Notes under the pieces: generated by a model
Database searches by the model: none
Told to the model about the DNA's origin: nothing
What the model saw: only the letters and a program-made list of their open reading frames with translations
From: Voacanga thouarsii
Taxonomy: Eukaryota; Streptophyta; Magnoliopsida; Gentianales; Apocynaceae
Reading direction: 5' to 3'
Length of the DNA: 64,000 bases
NCBI GenBank assembly: GCA_026120185.1
Contig: JANUWF010001188.1
Coordinates: 2,356,001 to 2,420,000 of the forward strand
Made by a program: the position numbers and the translations under genes
Part shown: positions 34,299-45,247 of the stretch, piece by piece
Numbering within the stretch: the first letter of the stretch is position 1
How the letters are laid out: each line of letters opens with the position of its first letter

Positions 34299-35557
34299 CA
34301 TAGAGGCCTTTAAGTTCCTTGTTGTAGCATCAACCCCTTGGAACTTAGTCTCCGTTGTACTTACCAATTGGCCAATCAATTCCTCCAATGGTGGCTTGGA
34401 AGGTGCTGAGTTGTTACTCAAAGGAAGTTAGTTTCTTTGATTTCCCCTAAAGTCAAAAATGCCCTGCCTAGGCTGGTTTGCATTGCTCCACAAGAGGTTA
34501 TGGTGATTCCTCCAACCAGGATTATAAGTAGAGCTATAGGTATTATTACCTGGATGGCCATTACTTGCATAGGATGCTTGTTCTGTGATTTATTGGAGTG
34601 AACCCATATTTTAACACTCATGACTTGGGTGCCCTTATCCACAGAAATCATAACTTACATTTAGCACTTGGCCTTGAGGCATCACCATTTGTTCCATCTT
34701 CTGAGTCAAGGCTTCCACCTTAGCTTCAAAAGCTGCCATAGTATCCACTTTGTGCACTCATTGCACACGAGCTCTAAACTTTGCACTTTTGCGAGAATAG
34801 TTATTAGAAGACAAATTTTTAAATAGATCGAATACCTGTTCCAGGGTATTATGATTGATGGAACCCCCTACAAAAGAGTCCACCACTTGTCATGTTGTAA
34901 ACGTAAGGCCATTAAGAAAGATGAGCATCTGCATTCCTAACCCAAATCTATGGTGTGGACACTTTCTCAACATCTTCTTGAACCTCTCCCAACTTTCATA
35001 CAAAAGCTCAGAATCAAATTATCGGAAGGCAAAAATTTGGTTTTTAAGTTTGGATGTCCTAGCTGGAGGAAAATATTTAACAAGAAATTTTTCAGCTAGG
35101 GCAATCCAAGTAGTGATGGAACCTATGGGTAAAGACTTTAACCAGGATTTGGCTCTATCTCTCAAAGAAAAAGAAAAAAGTCTTAGTTTTATGGTATCTT
35201 CAAAACACCATTCATCTTAAAGGTATCACAAATTTCAAGAAAACTAGTAAGTTGGGCATTGGTATCTTCTTCAGATAACCAATGAAATTGCACCATATTT
35301 TGGACCATCTGGATGATATTGGGCTTTATTTCAAAATTATTCGCATCCACTCTAGGTCTAGCGATACTCGAGCCCGTGCCCGACATTGTAGGTTTCACAA
35401 AGTCATCCATGACCCTCCTGTTGTTGCCAGCGTTGTTGTTTTGAGTAGCGTCCTTATCTGCGAGTAAGTTCCTTTTGATTGTTTGGCGGATTTTTGATAA
35501 TGTCCTTTCGATTTCAGGATCAAAATCTATTATATCACCTTCAGTTCATCGGGTCAT
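34299..35557 (-). pseudogene. E gag (Athila/Tat), 3' end cut
   Basis: Start ATG at 35557, then MTR, an in-frame TGA (from CGA by C-to-T), GDIIDFDPEIERT, MDDFVKPTMSGTG, IKPNIIQMVQNMVQFHWLSEED and LTSFLEICDTFKMNG. A frameshift lies near 35200, after which the gag core continues with LRDRAKSW and later SWERFKKMLRKCPHH. A zinc knuckle remnant lies at about 34600-34660 (GHPSHEC kept, first Cys changed to Tyr, one stop). The frame is lost at the copia B junction, where a coiled region with ATTRNLKASM stands. Gag forms the particle. Confidence 0.8.
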
Positions 35558-35801
35558 GTACCAAGGCAAACACCTAGAAAAGAAGAAGGTTAGATAACAA
35601 AATTCATAATTTAAACAATATTGAAAGAAAAAATTAGTCAAAGTTAGTAAGTTAAATTAAAATGTACAAAAGATGGCACATTTTTGCAAAAGGAACAATT
35701 GTACAAATTTACATATTTATATGTTTACCTATTTATATATTTACATGGTTAAATCAATAAAATCCAAACTTTCATGATATTGTTCCCCGGCAATGGTGCA
35801 A
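35558..35801 (-). other. E leader and tRNA-Asp-type primer-binding site
   Basis: The primer site at 35784-35801 reads, on the minus strand, T-G-x-ACC-TTGCCGGGGA-like, matching the complement of plant tRNA-Asp with three changes. A leader of about 225 bp follows and precedes the gag start. Confidence 0.8.
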
Positions 35802-35808
35802 AAAAACT

Positions 35809-37358
35809 TGATGTGTTTGAATTTGAGTATAAAAATCATATAAAAATAAGCACATTTCCAATCATTTTAAATTAAAATGTTAACCCCAAATGACACATAT
35901 GAGCAACCATACTCATCATTAAGCATAGCATAGGGTTTAAAACGAGTATCGATTCTCAACGAACAAATAAGCATTAGTCACTTTTTTTTTCATTGTTTAA
36001 CCAACTCAATAACGTGAAAAAGAATAAAAAGGAAAATAAAATAAAATAAAATAAAAGAATATATACATGTCAAGAATGGAGAATTATGTAACTCAAACCA
36101 TTATTTTGACAAACATGATCTTAAAGTACCCAGTCATTATCATAACTAATCATTCTCTTGGCATCATGAATAATTAAAATAGATTCACTTCTTTTTCAAT
36201 CCATGAAATCACTATCTTCTAGACAAATTAGCATCACATATACTGTCTCAACTAATTCACCCAAAAGATGCATTAAACACAATCCTTGATTAAATTTCCA
36301 TATTCTGGCAAACTTAAAACATGAAATTAACCAATGAATCCATATTCTGGCAGACATCAATTAACCTTTAATTACCCAGTTCTTAGCCATTAAACCCCTT
36401 TTCAAGCAAGTTAATAGACAACAAATATGAAATTAATGAATTGAAACTGCCATCAACACATTTTTCAAGCGAGTTAATGGAAAGAAACAACAAATTAATC
36501 TCGTAATCAGCGTAAGTAATTAAATACCAAGAATAACAATCAATTAATCAAAAGATCAAAGTAACACTAAAAATCATGAATATCTAAAACATTGTCAAAT
36601 TACAATAAAACAAGTAATACATCATTGTTCAAGAAAAGAAAACAAAGTTAAAAGAAAGCACTCATAGACAAGCCTCTTTCTTCCTCCTTCGTAGACCATC
36701 TTATACAATCCTTCTTGATCTAATGAATTCCTTCTTGAATTTTAGTGATTTTCTGTTATAATCCGTGAATTCCCTCTTTGACTTGTGTTTTCCCTCTATT
36801 TATAGGCTTTAGAAGTGCCTAAATTCGTCCTTCTAGGGTTTCTGGCCGACTAGAAGTAGGAAAATACTAAAACTCTGCAAATTACAAAAAAAAAAAAAAA
36901 AGCGCACGAAAATTAAGGCACCACCTCAGTAGTAGTGCACAACCGGCGCCGCCTGTCCTGCCTAGGGCCAACGCCGATTGTGATCTGTTTCTTCGTTCGT
37001 TGGTCGATTTTTCTTGATTTTCGCACTAACCCTTCCAGACTGCAGCCGGCGCCGCCTCTGAGTTCCCAATCAGCGCCGGCTATGTTCTGTTCAACCCTGT
37101 TTCACCAATTTTTTATCGCTTCAAAGTGCATGCCAACAACACGTGGCTAGCGCCAATTCTCCTGTCCTGGCCGACGCTGCCTCTATTCTGTTTAGCGATG
37201 TTTTATCTTATTTTACCCCTAAAATCTGAAATAATGCACAAAATACCTTTTTAAAGGTCAAATCTCAAATATGAAGGAATATGACTTGTTATTAAACAAA
37301 ATGTATCACAAATGGCCTCAAATAACTAGAAAATATATGACTAATTTAGGCCCTATCA
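35809..37358 (-). mobile_element. 5' LTR of element E, complete
   Basis: Minus-strand TGATAGGGCC (37358) to ...CACATCA (35809), 1550 bp, next to the primer site. It contains three GC-rich units at about 36938-37190, an A-run at 36886-36901 and an AAAAT-rich tract near 36030-36055. It serves as the reference copy of the family. Confidence 0.9.
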
Positions 37359-37985
37359 AGAACCTACTAGCAAGATCGCCTTATCATCCTTCTTCATAGA
37401 TGATTCAACAATCTTAAGCAGATTGATAAGCTTAGATATAGTGGTCTCAATATTATTCATGTGGTAGTTAATCACAAATTGTGAAAAACTACTTGGTAAT
37501 AATTGTAGAATTAAGCCACCACTTAAACCGTGATCCATTACGAAACCAAGAGACCCAAGTTTTTCAATATGGCCCAACATCTGTAACCCATGAGTGGCCA
37601 CTGAAGCACCCTCAACCATCTTAGAACGAAACAGTTGCTTAGAAATATCATATCTCTCAGTTCTAGCTTGTTTATCGAACAACTCTTTAAGATGGAAGAT
37701 AACGGTTTGAGCATCCATATGCTCATGTTGTTTTTGTAACTCAGGAGTCATTGACACCAACATAATACATAATGTAGTGTCACTTTCCTCTTTGTACTTC
37801 TTGTGTACAGCATGCTCATCAATTAGAGCATCTTAGGCTAGAGGTGACGGAATAGCAGCATCTAGCACGTAGAGCAACTTTTCTGACTTGAGAACAATTC
37901 TCAAGTTTCTGTACCAGTCCAAATAGTTTAATTCGGTGAGCTTATTCATTTCCAAGATGCTACGTAAGTTTAGGTTTGTCGACAT
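37359..37985 (-). pseudogene. Copia A gag, 3' end lost
   Basis: Start at 37985, with the same opening as copia B gag. The best preserved part is 37763-37356: MDAQTVIFHLKELFDKQART, ERYDISKQLF, VATHGLQMLGHIEKLGSLGF and FSQFVINYHMNN. It ends at KDDKAILLVGS against the E LTR. Compared with copia B, about 250 bp is missing between this point and the protease of A, including the zinc knuckle. One stop lies in the N-terminal third, in a region equivalent to the Ala/Pro stretch of copia B. Confidence 0.8.
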
Positions 37986-39730
37986 GATGCAAGTGACCTA
38001 GATGTAAATATAGAGTAATTAGAACAAGTATATGCTCATGATATGCAAGTAATTAGTCTTTAATTAAATGCATTTTATTCCATTATTAACTCAGGAAAGC
38101 TCGTTGAAAGCTTTCCTAGTGGACCAATATCCAAATTCCTTAATAATGACCTTGGGTTAGCCCAACAAGTTACTCTTAAGTTCAGTGGTAGGTATCCAGT
38201 ACCAATTACATCAAATGTAACTATTGTATCATTGGGTGATTAAAGTCTTTTAATCATTAGAGTATTTAATATTATCCTAAGCTTACCTCTAATATTCTTT
38301 ATGCTTAGGTTAGCCCAACCGAGATAAAGAAATTTGTTAAACCCAACCCATTAATCAAGAATTAAATTCCATAACTTGAACATACTCAATGTCAAGTAGG
38401 CTTGGGTATGCCCAATAACCTGGACTCGAAAAAGAGCTCTCGTTCTTCCTATATTAATAGAAGGCATTAGATTTAATATTATTTGAGGGATTTATTCCTT
38501 TTAGTTATCTCATTGTTTGGCATGCATACAATTTATCAATAAGCAGCCTAAATTGATAAACATGGTAATAAACCATTACGTGGCATGGTTATGGACTCTC
38601 TAAATTAATTTTCTCAAGCCATCAAGGAAATTAATATGGTCAACCCTATGTGTTCATTCATGATTTAAGTAGAATGTCTTACAATCTCGCTTTGTTTTGA
38701 TTGCAGTCTTCAAAATCTTGTAAATAAAATTATACCTCAATCTAACCTATATAAGCTAAATATATAATTTCCTAAAGGAAGAAACCTGGAGTTACATTCG
38801 AGTGGAATTAGATGAAAAGAAAATTACACAAGAATTTCAAATAAGGCAGGACGCGCAGACCCTATTTAATTAAAACAAAGAGATAAAGATGCATGAACAG
38901 ATAAGTTTGGTCTTAGTCCATAACCATCCACCATGCCAATAAAATGTGCTTAAAATACAACATAATACATCCAATGCACAATCTTCCAAAATCATTATTT
39001 TGGAGAAATCTAGGTCCAAAATCGAATTTTGAAAAGTTCTCGATCAAAATCAAATTTTAGAAAATTATGGGTCCTACATGTAATTTTGAAAATATTTTTA
39101 TCCAAAATCATGGGTTTCAAATAAATTCTAATAATTTTTTAAATATAAAACTGTGCAAGAACAGAGTGCACCTAGCACCACCAGGTGGGTCTAAGATACT
39201 CGGCGCCAGGTTTGCTCTGGAGGTACGCAGCTGGCACATAAAATAGGGGAAGAAAAGAGTGCATCTGGCGCCCGGTGCGTCGAACGTACCCGGCTCCAGG
39301 TATGCTCTGGAGGTGGAAATTCAGCAAAATTTTTAAGCAACAGTAAGCATAATACCACTGTTCATCTTTTTCCCCAAATTCTTCTGTAAAATTTTCATGA
39401 ATAGCAAAGTGATTTTCAGACCATTCAAAACAATTTTGATATCAAGCATTGTTAATCAATATTAACAACAAACTATAATCTACATCACAATTTAAACAAC
39501 AATCCAGATTGTTAAATCAAAAGCTTGATTGCAAGAAGAATATAACATAAAAAACTAGACCCACACAGAAATAATTTCCCAACCGTTTTTCAATGACCCA
39601 GAGACTCTTCATACTAGAAAATCTAGACACACCATACAAAGCAGTAGACATATAATAGCCATGATTATACAGTTACATGCTCAGAAATGATTTCAAAGCA
39701 ATTAAAGACCCATAAAAACACAAACACGAA
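37986..39730 (-). other. Copia A untranslated leader
   Basis: About 1.75 kb between gag start and primer site, homologous to the copia B leader over much of its length (for example the plus-strand strings around 38150 and 32590). Two GC-rich units lie at 39165-39315. No gene is seen. Confidence 0.75.
39165..39315 (+). repeat. Two GGCGCC-type paired GC units in copia A leader
   Basis: Unit 1 is about 39165-39224, with TCGGCGCCAGG. Unit 2 is 39248-39313, with CTGGCGCCCGG and CCGGCTCCAGG. Unit 2 aligns without gaps to 58090-58155 in the LTR of Ty3/gypsy element H at 53 of 66 positions, by hand alignment. Both end GGTATGCT.TGGAGG. Confidence 0.85.
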
Positions 39731-39743
39731 GGCTTTGATACCA
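39731..39743 (-). other. Primer-binding site of copia A (initiator tRNA-Met)
   Basis: Minus-strand TGGTATCAAAGCC, one base from the LTR. It has one change from the copia B site. Confidence 0.85.
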
Positions 39744-41525
39744 CTGTTGGGATTTCATCATACTTATCGAATAAGAACACAACATAAATAATAATGAAAT
39801 TCATGCCAAAGGATCACGTATTTGCAATTAAAATAGGAATAGAGGAAGGAATTAGAGATTATTTTTTGTAGTAGAAAAATAAAAAATTTCTTGCGCTAAC
39901 CCAGGAATCAATTCCCTCTATTTTTTATCATCCAATCGCCCTACTACAATCTAAGAGTAGGATTGTCACTAGCAGTAATCCATATAAGGTTGAATTGCTC
40001 ACAAAGCCTACTCAAAACTATGGTATTAAAAGAGGAGCGGCAAGGTTTTAATTGGAAAAGAATAAGGATGAAGAAGGAACATCTAACTCACCCCGCAAAA
40101 GGGAATGATTCCCATATTTATAGTTTTAGAATTTGTATTAATTGCAATTAAGCCCTCCAAGATCCAATGTCTACAATTGGGCCCTTGAAGTTTATATAAT
40201 TGCAACTAAGTCCCATGAATTATAACAAACTTATAATTCACCTATAAATATATTTTCTTCTCATAATTAACCCCACAATATTATCAAATAATATAGATTG
40301 AGCATTTAAACCTTTATTGTGTGTGACCCATTAGGTTTTCTGGCCTTATTGGTATCATAATATGAATTAATTATAACAGCTTAAGAATTAATAATCCTAA
40401 ATAAAATATAGGATTAATTTATTAATTCTATAATTAATAAATTCATATTTAGCAAATTAAGAGTGACATCTAGCAATGACTCTTGATATCCCAAAAGTCC
40501 CGAAAGTCAAATGGCTTGACATAAACCATTAAATAGCAAAGAACCAGTGCAATAAACTTCTTTTACCATACTATATCTCATTCGGTGCAGAGTATAGAAT
40601 TAGTACCAATTCCATCCAGAATATTATTAATTCTGGCCTGAATATTTTAGTACTTGTTCAAGAAATCCATTACTTGATAGGTGTACCAAATTTAGAACTA
40701 TTTCCATCACATAGTCGCCTTTGTAATATCCCACTTTTTTACTTTTGATTGGCTACTATTGGTAATAGGATGAGAATTTGTACTGATATTCAGAATAAAA
40801 GTTGATCGGTGTAACGAGACAAATATTTTGGTGGAATAAAATTTTGTCGAGACTTGGATGTAATTATTCGATTTGTTCTGCCCATACCCTAAATTTTTAA
40901 AAGGCTATTATTATTAACAAAATAAGAATTGTAGGGTACTCTAAAAAGTGAAATTGATTAGTGCGATGAAATGCACGTTTTGGTGTGAATTATGCTACCT
41001 TGGGTATCGGGGGCATTTTCGTCATTTTGATAACGCTCGCAACTTTGACCACAAATTTGACCAAGTAGAGAAGGAATTGAATAATTTAAATATTACTAAA
41101 GGGTTCAATGGAATTTTTGGAGTTGAATGGTGAAGTAAAATATTTTTCCATTCTGAACCCGATTTTGGCCATTTTTTAGAAAAATTAGAAATGCGGGTAA
41201 AACTTGGACGTGTAGCGCTATTTGATTGGTGGGTAGGGACATGTGTCACATTATGAGAGATTGTATGAGATTTTATACAAGATAAAGCTTATAAAATAAG
41301 TTTTAAAAAATAAAAAAAAATGGTGGACAAATGAAATTGTGAAACGTAGCGGATAGCCCACAATTTGTGACCAAATCGTCACCAATTTGGACCAAGAATG
41401 GCGGTTAAGGAGCTGAAAAATAGCTACTTTCATGCATAAGGAGTAGGGAAAGAAGAGAGAAAGAAAAGGAAAGAAAAGTAAGAGAAAAATAGGGAGAAAA
41501 AATAAAAAAGAGAGAGAAAGAAAGA

Positions 41526-41552
41526 TGTGTGTGTGTGTGTGTGTGTGTGTGT
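41526..41552 (+). repeat. GT microsatellite
   Basis: About 13 GT units, after a purine-rich (GA/AAAG) stretch at 41440-41523. Confidence 0.95.
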
Positions 41553-42424
41553 TCTTGGTGTTCTTAGAGCAAAAAATCAAGCCAAGAGATCCTATATACA
41601 AGGTAAAAGTCTATGGCTGAAGAATTAAAGTCATAGATCTCATTACGGTGGTTATATTGTTCTGAATTTTAACATGAAAACATGACTTTCATGTATTAAT
41701 TTTGGATCAAAGTTAGGGTTTGTGAACTTTTGTGTATCAACTTTATATATGCTTGTATATGCACTAGCTGACTAAGGGCCTTTGAATCATGTTTTGTGTG
41801 TGGAAGAACTGAATAATTATGGTAGCTTGAAGGCTTATTTTCGGTTGAAGAGGTGATGATCAAAGTAGAGTAAAAGTGGAATTTACTTTGTTGGAAAAAT
41901 GGTTCAAACTAGCTTTTGATTAGAAGAGATGAATTTGTGTTGAATAAGTGTGACTTTTGTGAGCTACTGAAAATTTGGAAATTTAGAATTAAAGATGATT
42001 TGAAGGAGGATTGAATGAATTAATGGTTCCACGGTGCTAAAGGCTAAAGGAAAACAAAGGAAAGCATGAATAGTGAAATTGAGACAAAACTACTGGGGCT
42101 GTTGTTGCCCAGTAAAATGTCACAGGAATCAGGACTCTAAAAAACCTAATGCAAAATTAAATTTAAGAGTCTTATGGTCGTTTTGGTATATCATAGAGCC
42201 AAATCGGAGCTATGAATTGAAAGTTATGTGCAAAACAAAATTATGTGTCAATCTACAAAATTCCAAAAAATAAGTCCGAAAATGGATGAATTTAAGAATG
42301 ATTAATTGTGTGATTTTTAGATGAAATAAATGGGAAATATGAAGTGAATCCCTTGTATATGAAGGGATAAAGGATGTGGGAAAAGAAAAATGAAAGAATT
42401 GATCAAACGACGTAAACGAAAGTT

Positions 42425-42602
42425 GAACGTTTTCCTTAACCGTCGGTAACCGGCAATCCCGTCGGCTAAACGTCGGTTAACTATCTGGCACGTCGGCTAA
42501 ACGTCAGTTGAATGTCAGTTAACCATTGGGCACGTCGCCTAGATGCCGGCTACCCGTCGGGCAAGTCGAATGGACGTCAGCTAACCGTCGGCTATTTTTC
42601 AG
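42425..42602 (+). repeat. Degenerate tandem repeat with CGTCGG(C/T)TAA core in LTR F
   Basis: Repeats of about 30-42 bp built from ACGTCGGCTAA, CGTCGGTTAAC and TCGGGCA-like strings. At least four to five units stand in an otherwise AT-rich LTR. CG dinucleotides are retained at high density here. Confidence 0.75.
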
Positions 42603-42974
42603 CCGAATGCGATTTGACCAGAAAGCAATATTTGGTGTAGGTTTGTCGATAAACGGCCAACAAAACATTGAAAATGGTGGAAACGATGGTTGAATGGCCG
42701 TAAACAAAAAGAGTTTAGTTAGGACATGAGGTGAGTCCCTTGGATTTCTAAAATCCCTTTTGAAACTAGTGTGTTTTGTTTTTTTATGAAATGCTATGTT
42801 TTATACCATTTTGGAAATCTCTAAATATGCTTACAATTTATCTAATCAAGAACTATTCTTATGCCACTTTGGGCTCGAATGAACTTCATATTTGGCTTGG
42901 AAACCTTAGTGGATGATTTAAGCATGAATTTGTGAATTTATTCCCTTTTGGATTAAAAACTTGGAATTTTTGAG

Positions 42975-43385
42975 AAATGGTAAATTTTGGAATCTGATAT
43001 TCATAAATTGACTGGAATGCCCTTATTGGAACATTTTATGGAAATATGTTTGAAAACTTTGAATTTAATCCTCTTTTCGAATTAGTATTCTAAATTTCTT
43101 GAAATGAGTTCCTTTTTGGAATTAGGTACTTGGAAAATGATCCAAATATCCTTATTGGAATGTTTATGAAAACTTTTGGAATCGGATATACGGTAAATGA
43201 CCGAAATACCCTTATTGAAACTTTTGTGAATACATTTCAAATCGGGTAAGGATAAAATGACCTGAATATCCTTGAAAAGTCTTTTGGAATTAGGTATGGA
43301 TAAAATGACTTGAATACCCTTAGAAATGACTTTTGTGATCGAGTATGTGGAAATGACCCGGATACTCTTGGAAACATGTTTTTAT
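42975..43385 (+). repeat. Degenerate tandem repeat, about 55-65 bp period, in LTR F
   Basis: Recurring block of the form TTTTGGAATC-GG-TA, then AAATGACC.GAATA, then CCCTTATTGGAA. About six units can be followed, with the last ones shortened. Confidence 0.7.
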
Positions 43386-45247
43386 ATGTGAACAGAACTC
43401 TTTATCCTATTTTAACATAATTTTGAAAAATGATCTCTCGTGATGAGATTAACTTTTGAAAAATAACCTTTTGATCCCTAAAATTATTTTATTGGCCTGG
43501 TGTGCCATTAAATGAATTGATTGGCTCTATGGAGCCTATGTGAATAATGATCTGACTTGCGAGTCAGTGGGATCAAGTTCTGAAAAATATTATTTTGCCA
43601 CTAAAATATTTTGATTTGAAAGTCCTGCTGGATCAGATAACCCTCTGGCATGATCAGTCAGACGGGGTTGGTATTGTTGACGTTGAGTACTCAGCAAGGA
43701 CTTTAATCTTTGTACTAGCCTACGTTAGAGTTAGATGACCCTAGCAACCTGGCCTAGTTCTAAGGATTGTCTTACTCCGAATGGGGTGACAGAACATTGA
43801 GATGAGTTATCCTAGCTAGCCATTTAGCACCTGGCAATTGCCGCGTTTGCGGGCGCTTCTTATTTGGAGTCATTCGCTGGATGCCGGGCGGGGCCACTCG
43901 GCGCGTTTGACTCCTTGCCACCTCGATGCTGATTGACGTCAGGATTAGGACCCCTGGCTTATGATGGCAAGTAAAAGATTGTGAGCTGTGGTACACTAGG
44001 TATGCTGCAGTATTCGAAGCAGAAGTACATTACGGTGTACTTATTTCGGCGATGCACGGTTGAGTTCTAGAGGCTATGGTCTTAGTATAATAATATGTGA
44101 TGCCAAAGGCAAGGACTGCAGGACTTGCATGTGGATACAGGCCAACCTTTTGTTGGAGAAATGCCTGTGATTTGAAAATTTGGGAAAATGATTTGAAATT
44201 GAAATATAGTTTCCCAAAAATAATTGAATTCTGAATAAATTCTTCATTAAAAAGTTGTAGAATAGTTTCCATTGAATAAATGATATGCTATTCCACAAAA
44301 GTTTTGTGTACTCTGTCTTTTTGATAAAACACTAGCATACACGGGACTCACTGGGTGATTTTTCACTCACACGTGTCTTTTATCTTACTCTTTTTGTAGG
44401 ATCCAGAGTTGAGCGGACCTATGAATAGAGGACGATACCACATTGATAGCAGAATAGGTCTAGAAGTTTCCCCTTTAGATAATGTTCCTTATTACTGATA
44501 TTGAATGAAAAATTTCATGTATGAGATTCTTTATTATATATATGCACGTGACCATCAGTATAGTTGTTGTATGGATCTGGACCTTACATACTCTATTGTT
44601 GTTGTTATTTATTTATTTATTTATTTTTTGTTATAAAGACCCCTTATATGGGTGACTAGATGGGGCAACACCCGATTTTGATATGCTTCCACTGTTATCT
44701 TTAGTAGGGGTGTTACAGCTTTGGCCAATGACTTCATGAGTAATGATTTTTACAAGTGGCCCTGAAATATATTCTTCTACTATTAGGAGTAGTGAATCCT
44801 TTATTGATCCTCTTAGTTATTTTCGTTTACTTTACATTGTGCCCAATATCCATCCCATAGGCAGTCCTTGTAAGACTCCAAAGATTAAAATCAAAGTACA
44901 ATGCTCGATAAACAAAATACCTTGGAGATCTCAAGTCTAAGGATACTTGCATACTTGCTATAATGAGATTCTATCACTGACACTCAATAGCTTATCCAAG
45001 TGATTATCTCCTAGTTAGGTCATCTAATGAACTTGTTCATATAAAAAGAATCAACATATTATTCCTGAGTATCACAATACTCACAGTTATGAGAACCACC
45101 GCTTGATCCAATCAAGAGATATAACATGTGCTAGTCTTGGCATATTAATAATGACTCGTCTTATTAATACTATTACTATAGATTATTCAAGCATAAACAC
45201 TATATAGTGTAGTAAGAATCTCACATCATGATCTCTATCATAATTTC

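Larger units (their letters stand above)
21772..37358 (-). mobile_element. Element E: Athila/Tat Ty3/gypsy, pol missing, copia B in its place
   Basis: Minus strand: 5' LTR (35809-37358), tRNA-Asp-type primer site (35784-35801), gag (35557-34299), copia B (34298-26992), spacer, env-like ORF (26156-24960), polypurine tract and 3' LTR (23223-21772). No protease, RT, RNase H or integrase of its own remains. The left LTR lacks about its outer 95 bp at the junction with copia A. The two LTRs look about nine-tenths identical by eye. Confidence 0.82.
40722..44716 (+). mobile_element. Solo LTR F, chromovirus type
   Basis: TGTAATATCCCAC to GGGGTGTTACA, 3995 bp, flanked by GCCTT (40717-40721) and GCTTT (44717-44721), one mismatch. 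The copia LTR on either side joins in register. It differs from the T-type LTRs in sequence but shares their terminal TGTTACA and a GACCCC...GGGG stretch before the end. It contains a GT tract and two degenerate tandem repeats. I see no coding region. The short frames (41251-41601, 43772-43996, 44030-44272 and others) have no family resemblance. Confidence 0.85.

Noticed and set aside
41251..41601. 116-codon minus-strand frame with Ser/Phe/Leu-rich stretch
   Set aside because: Translation of the GT tract and the purine-rich run; low complexity.
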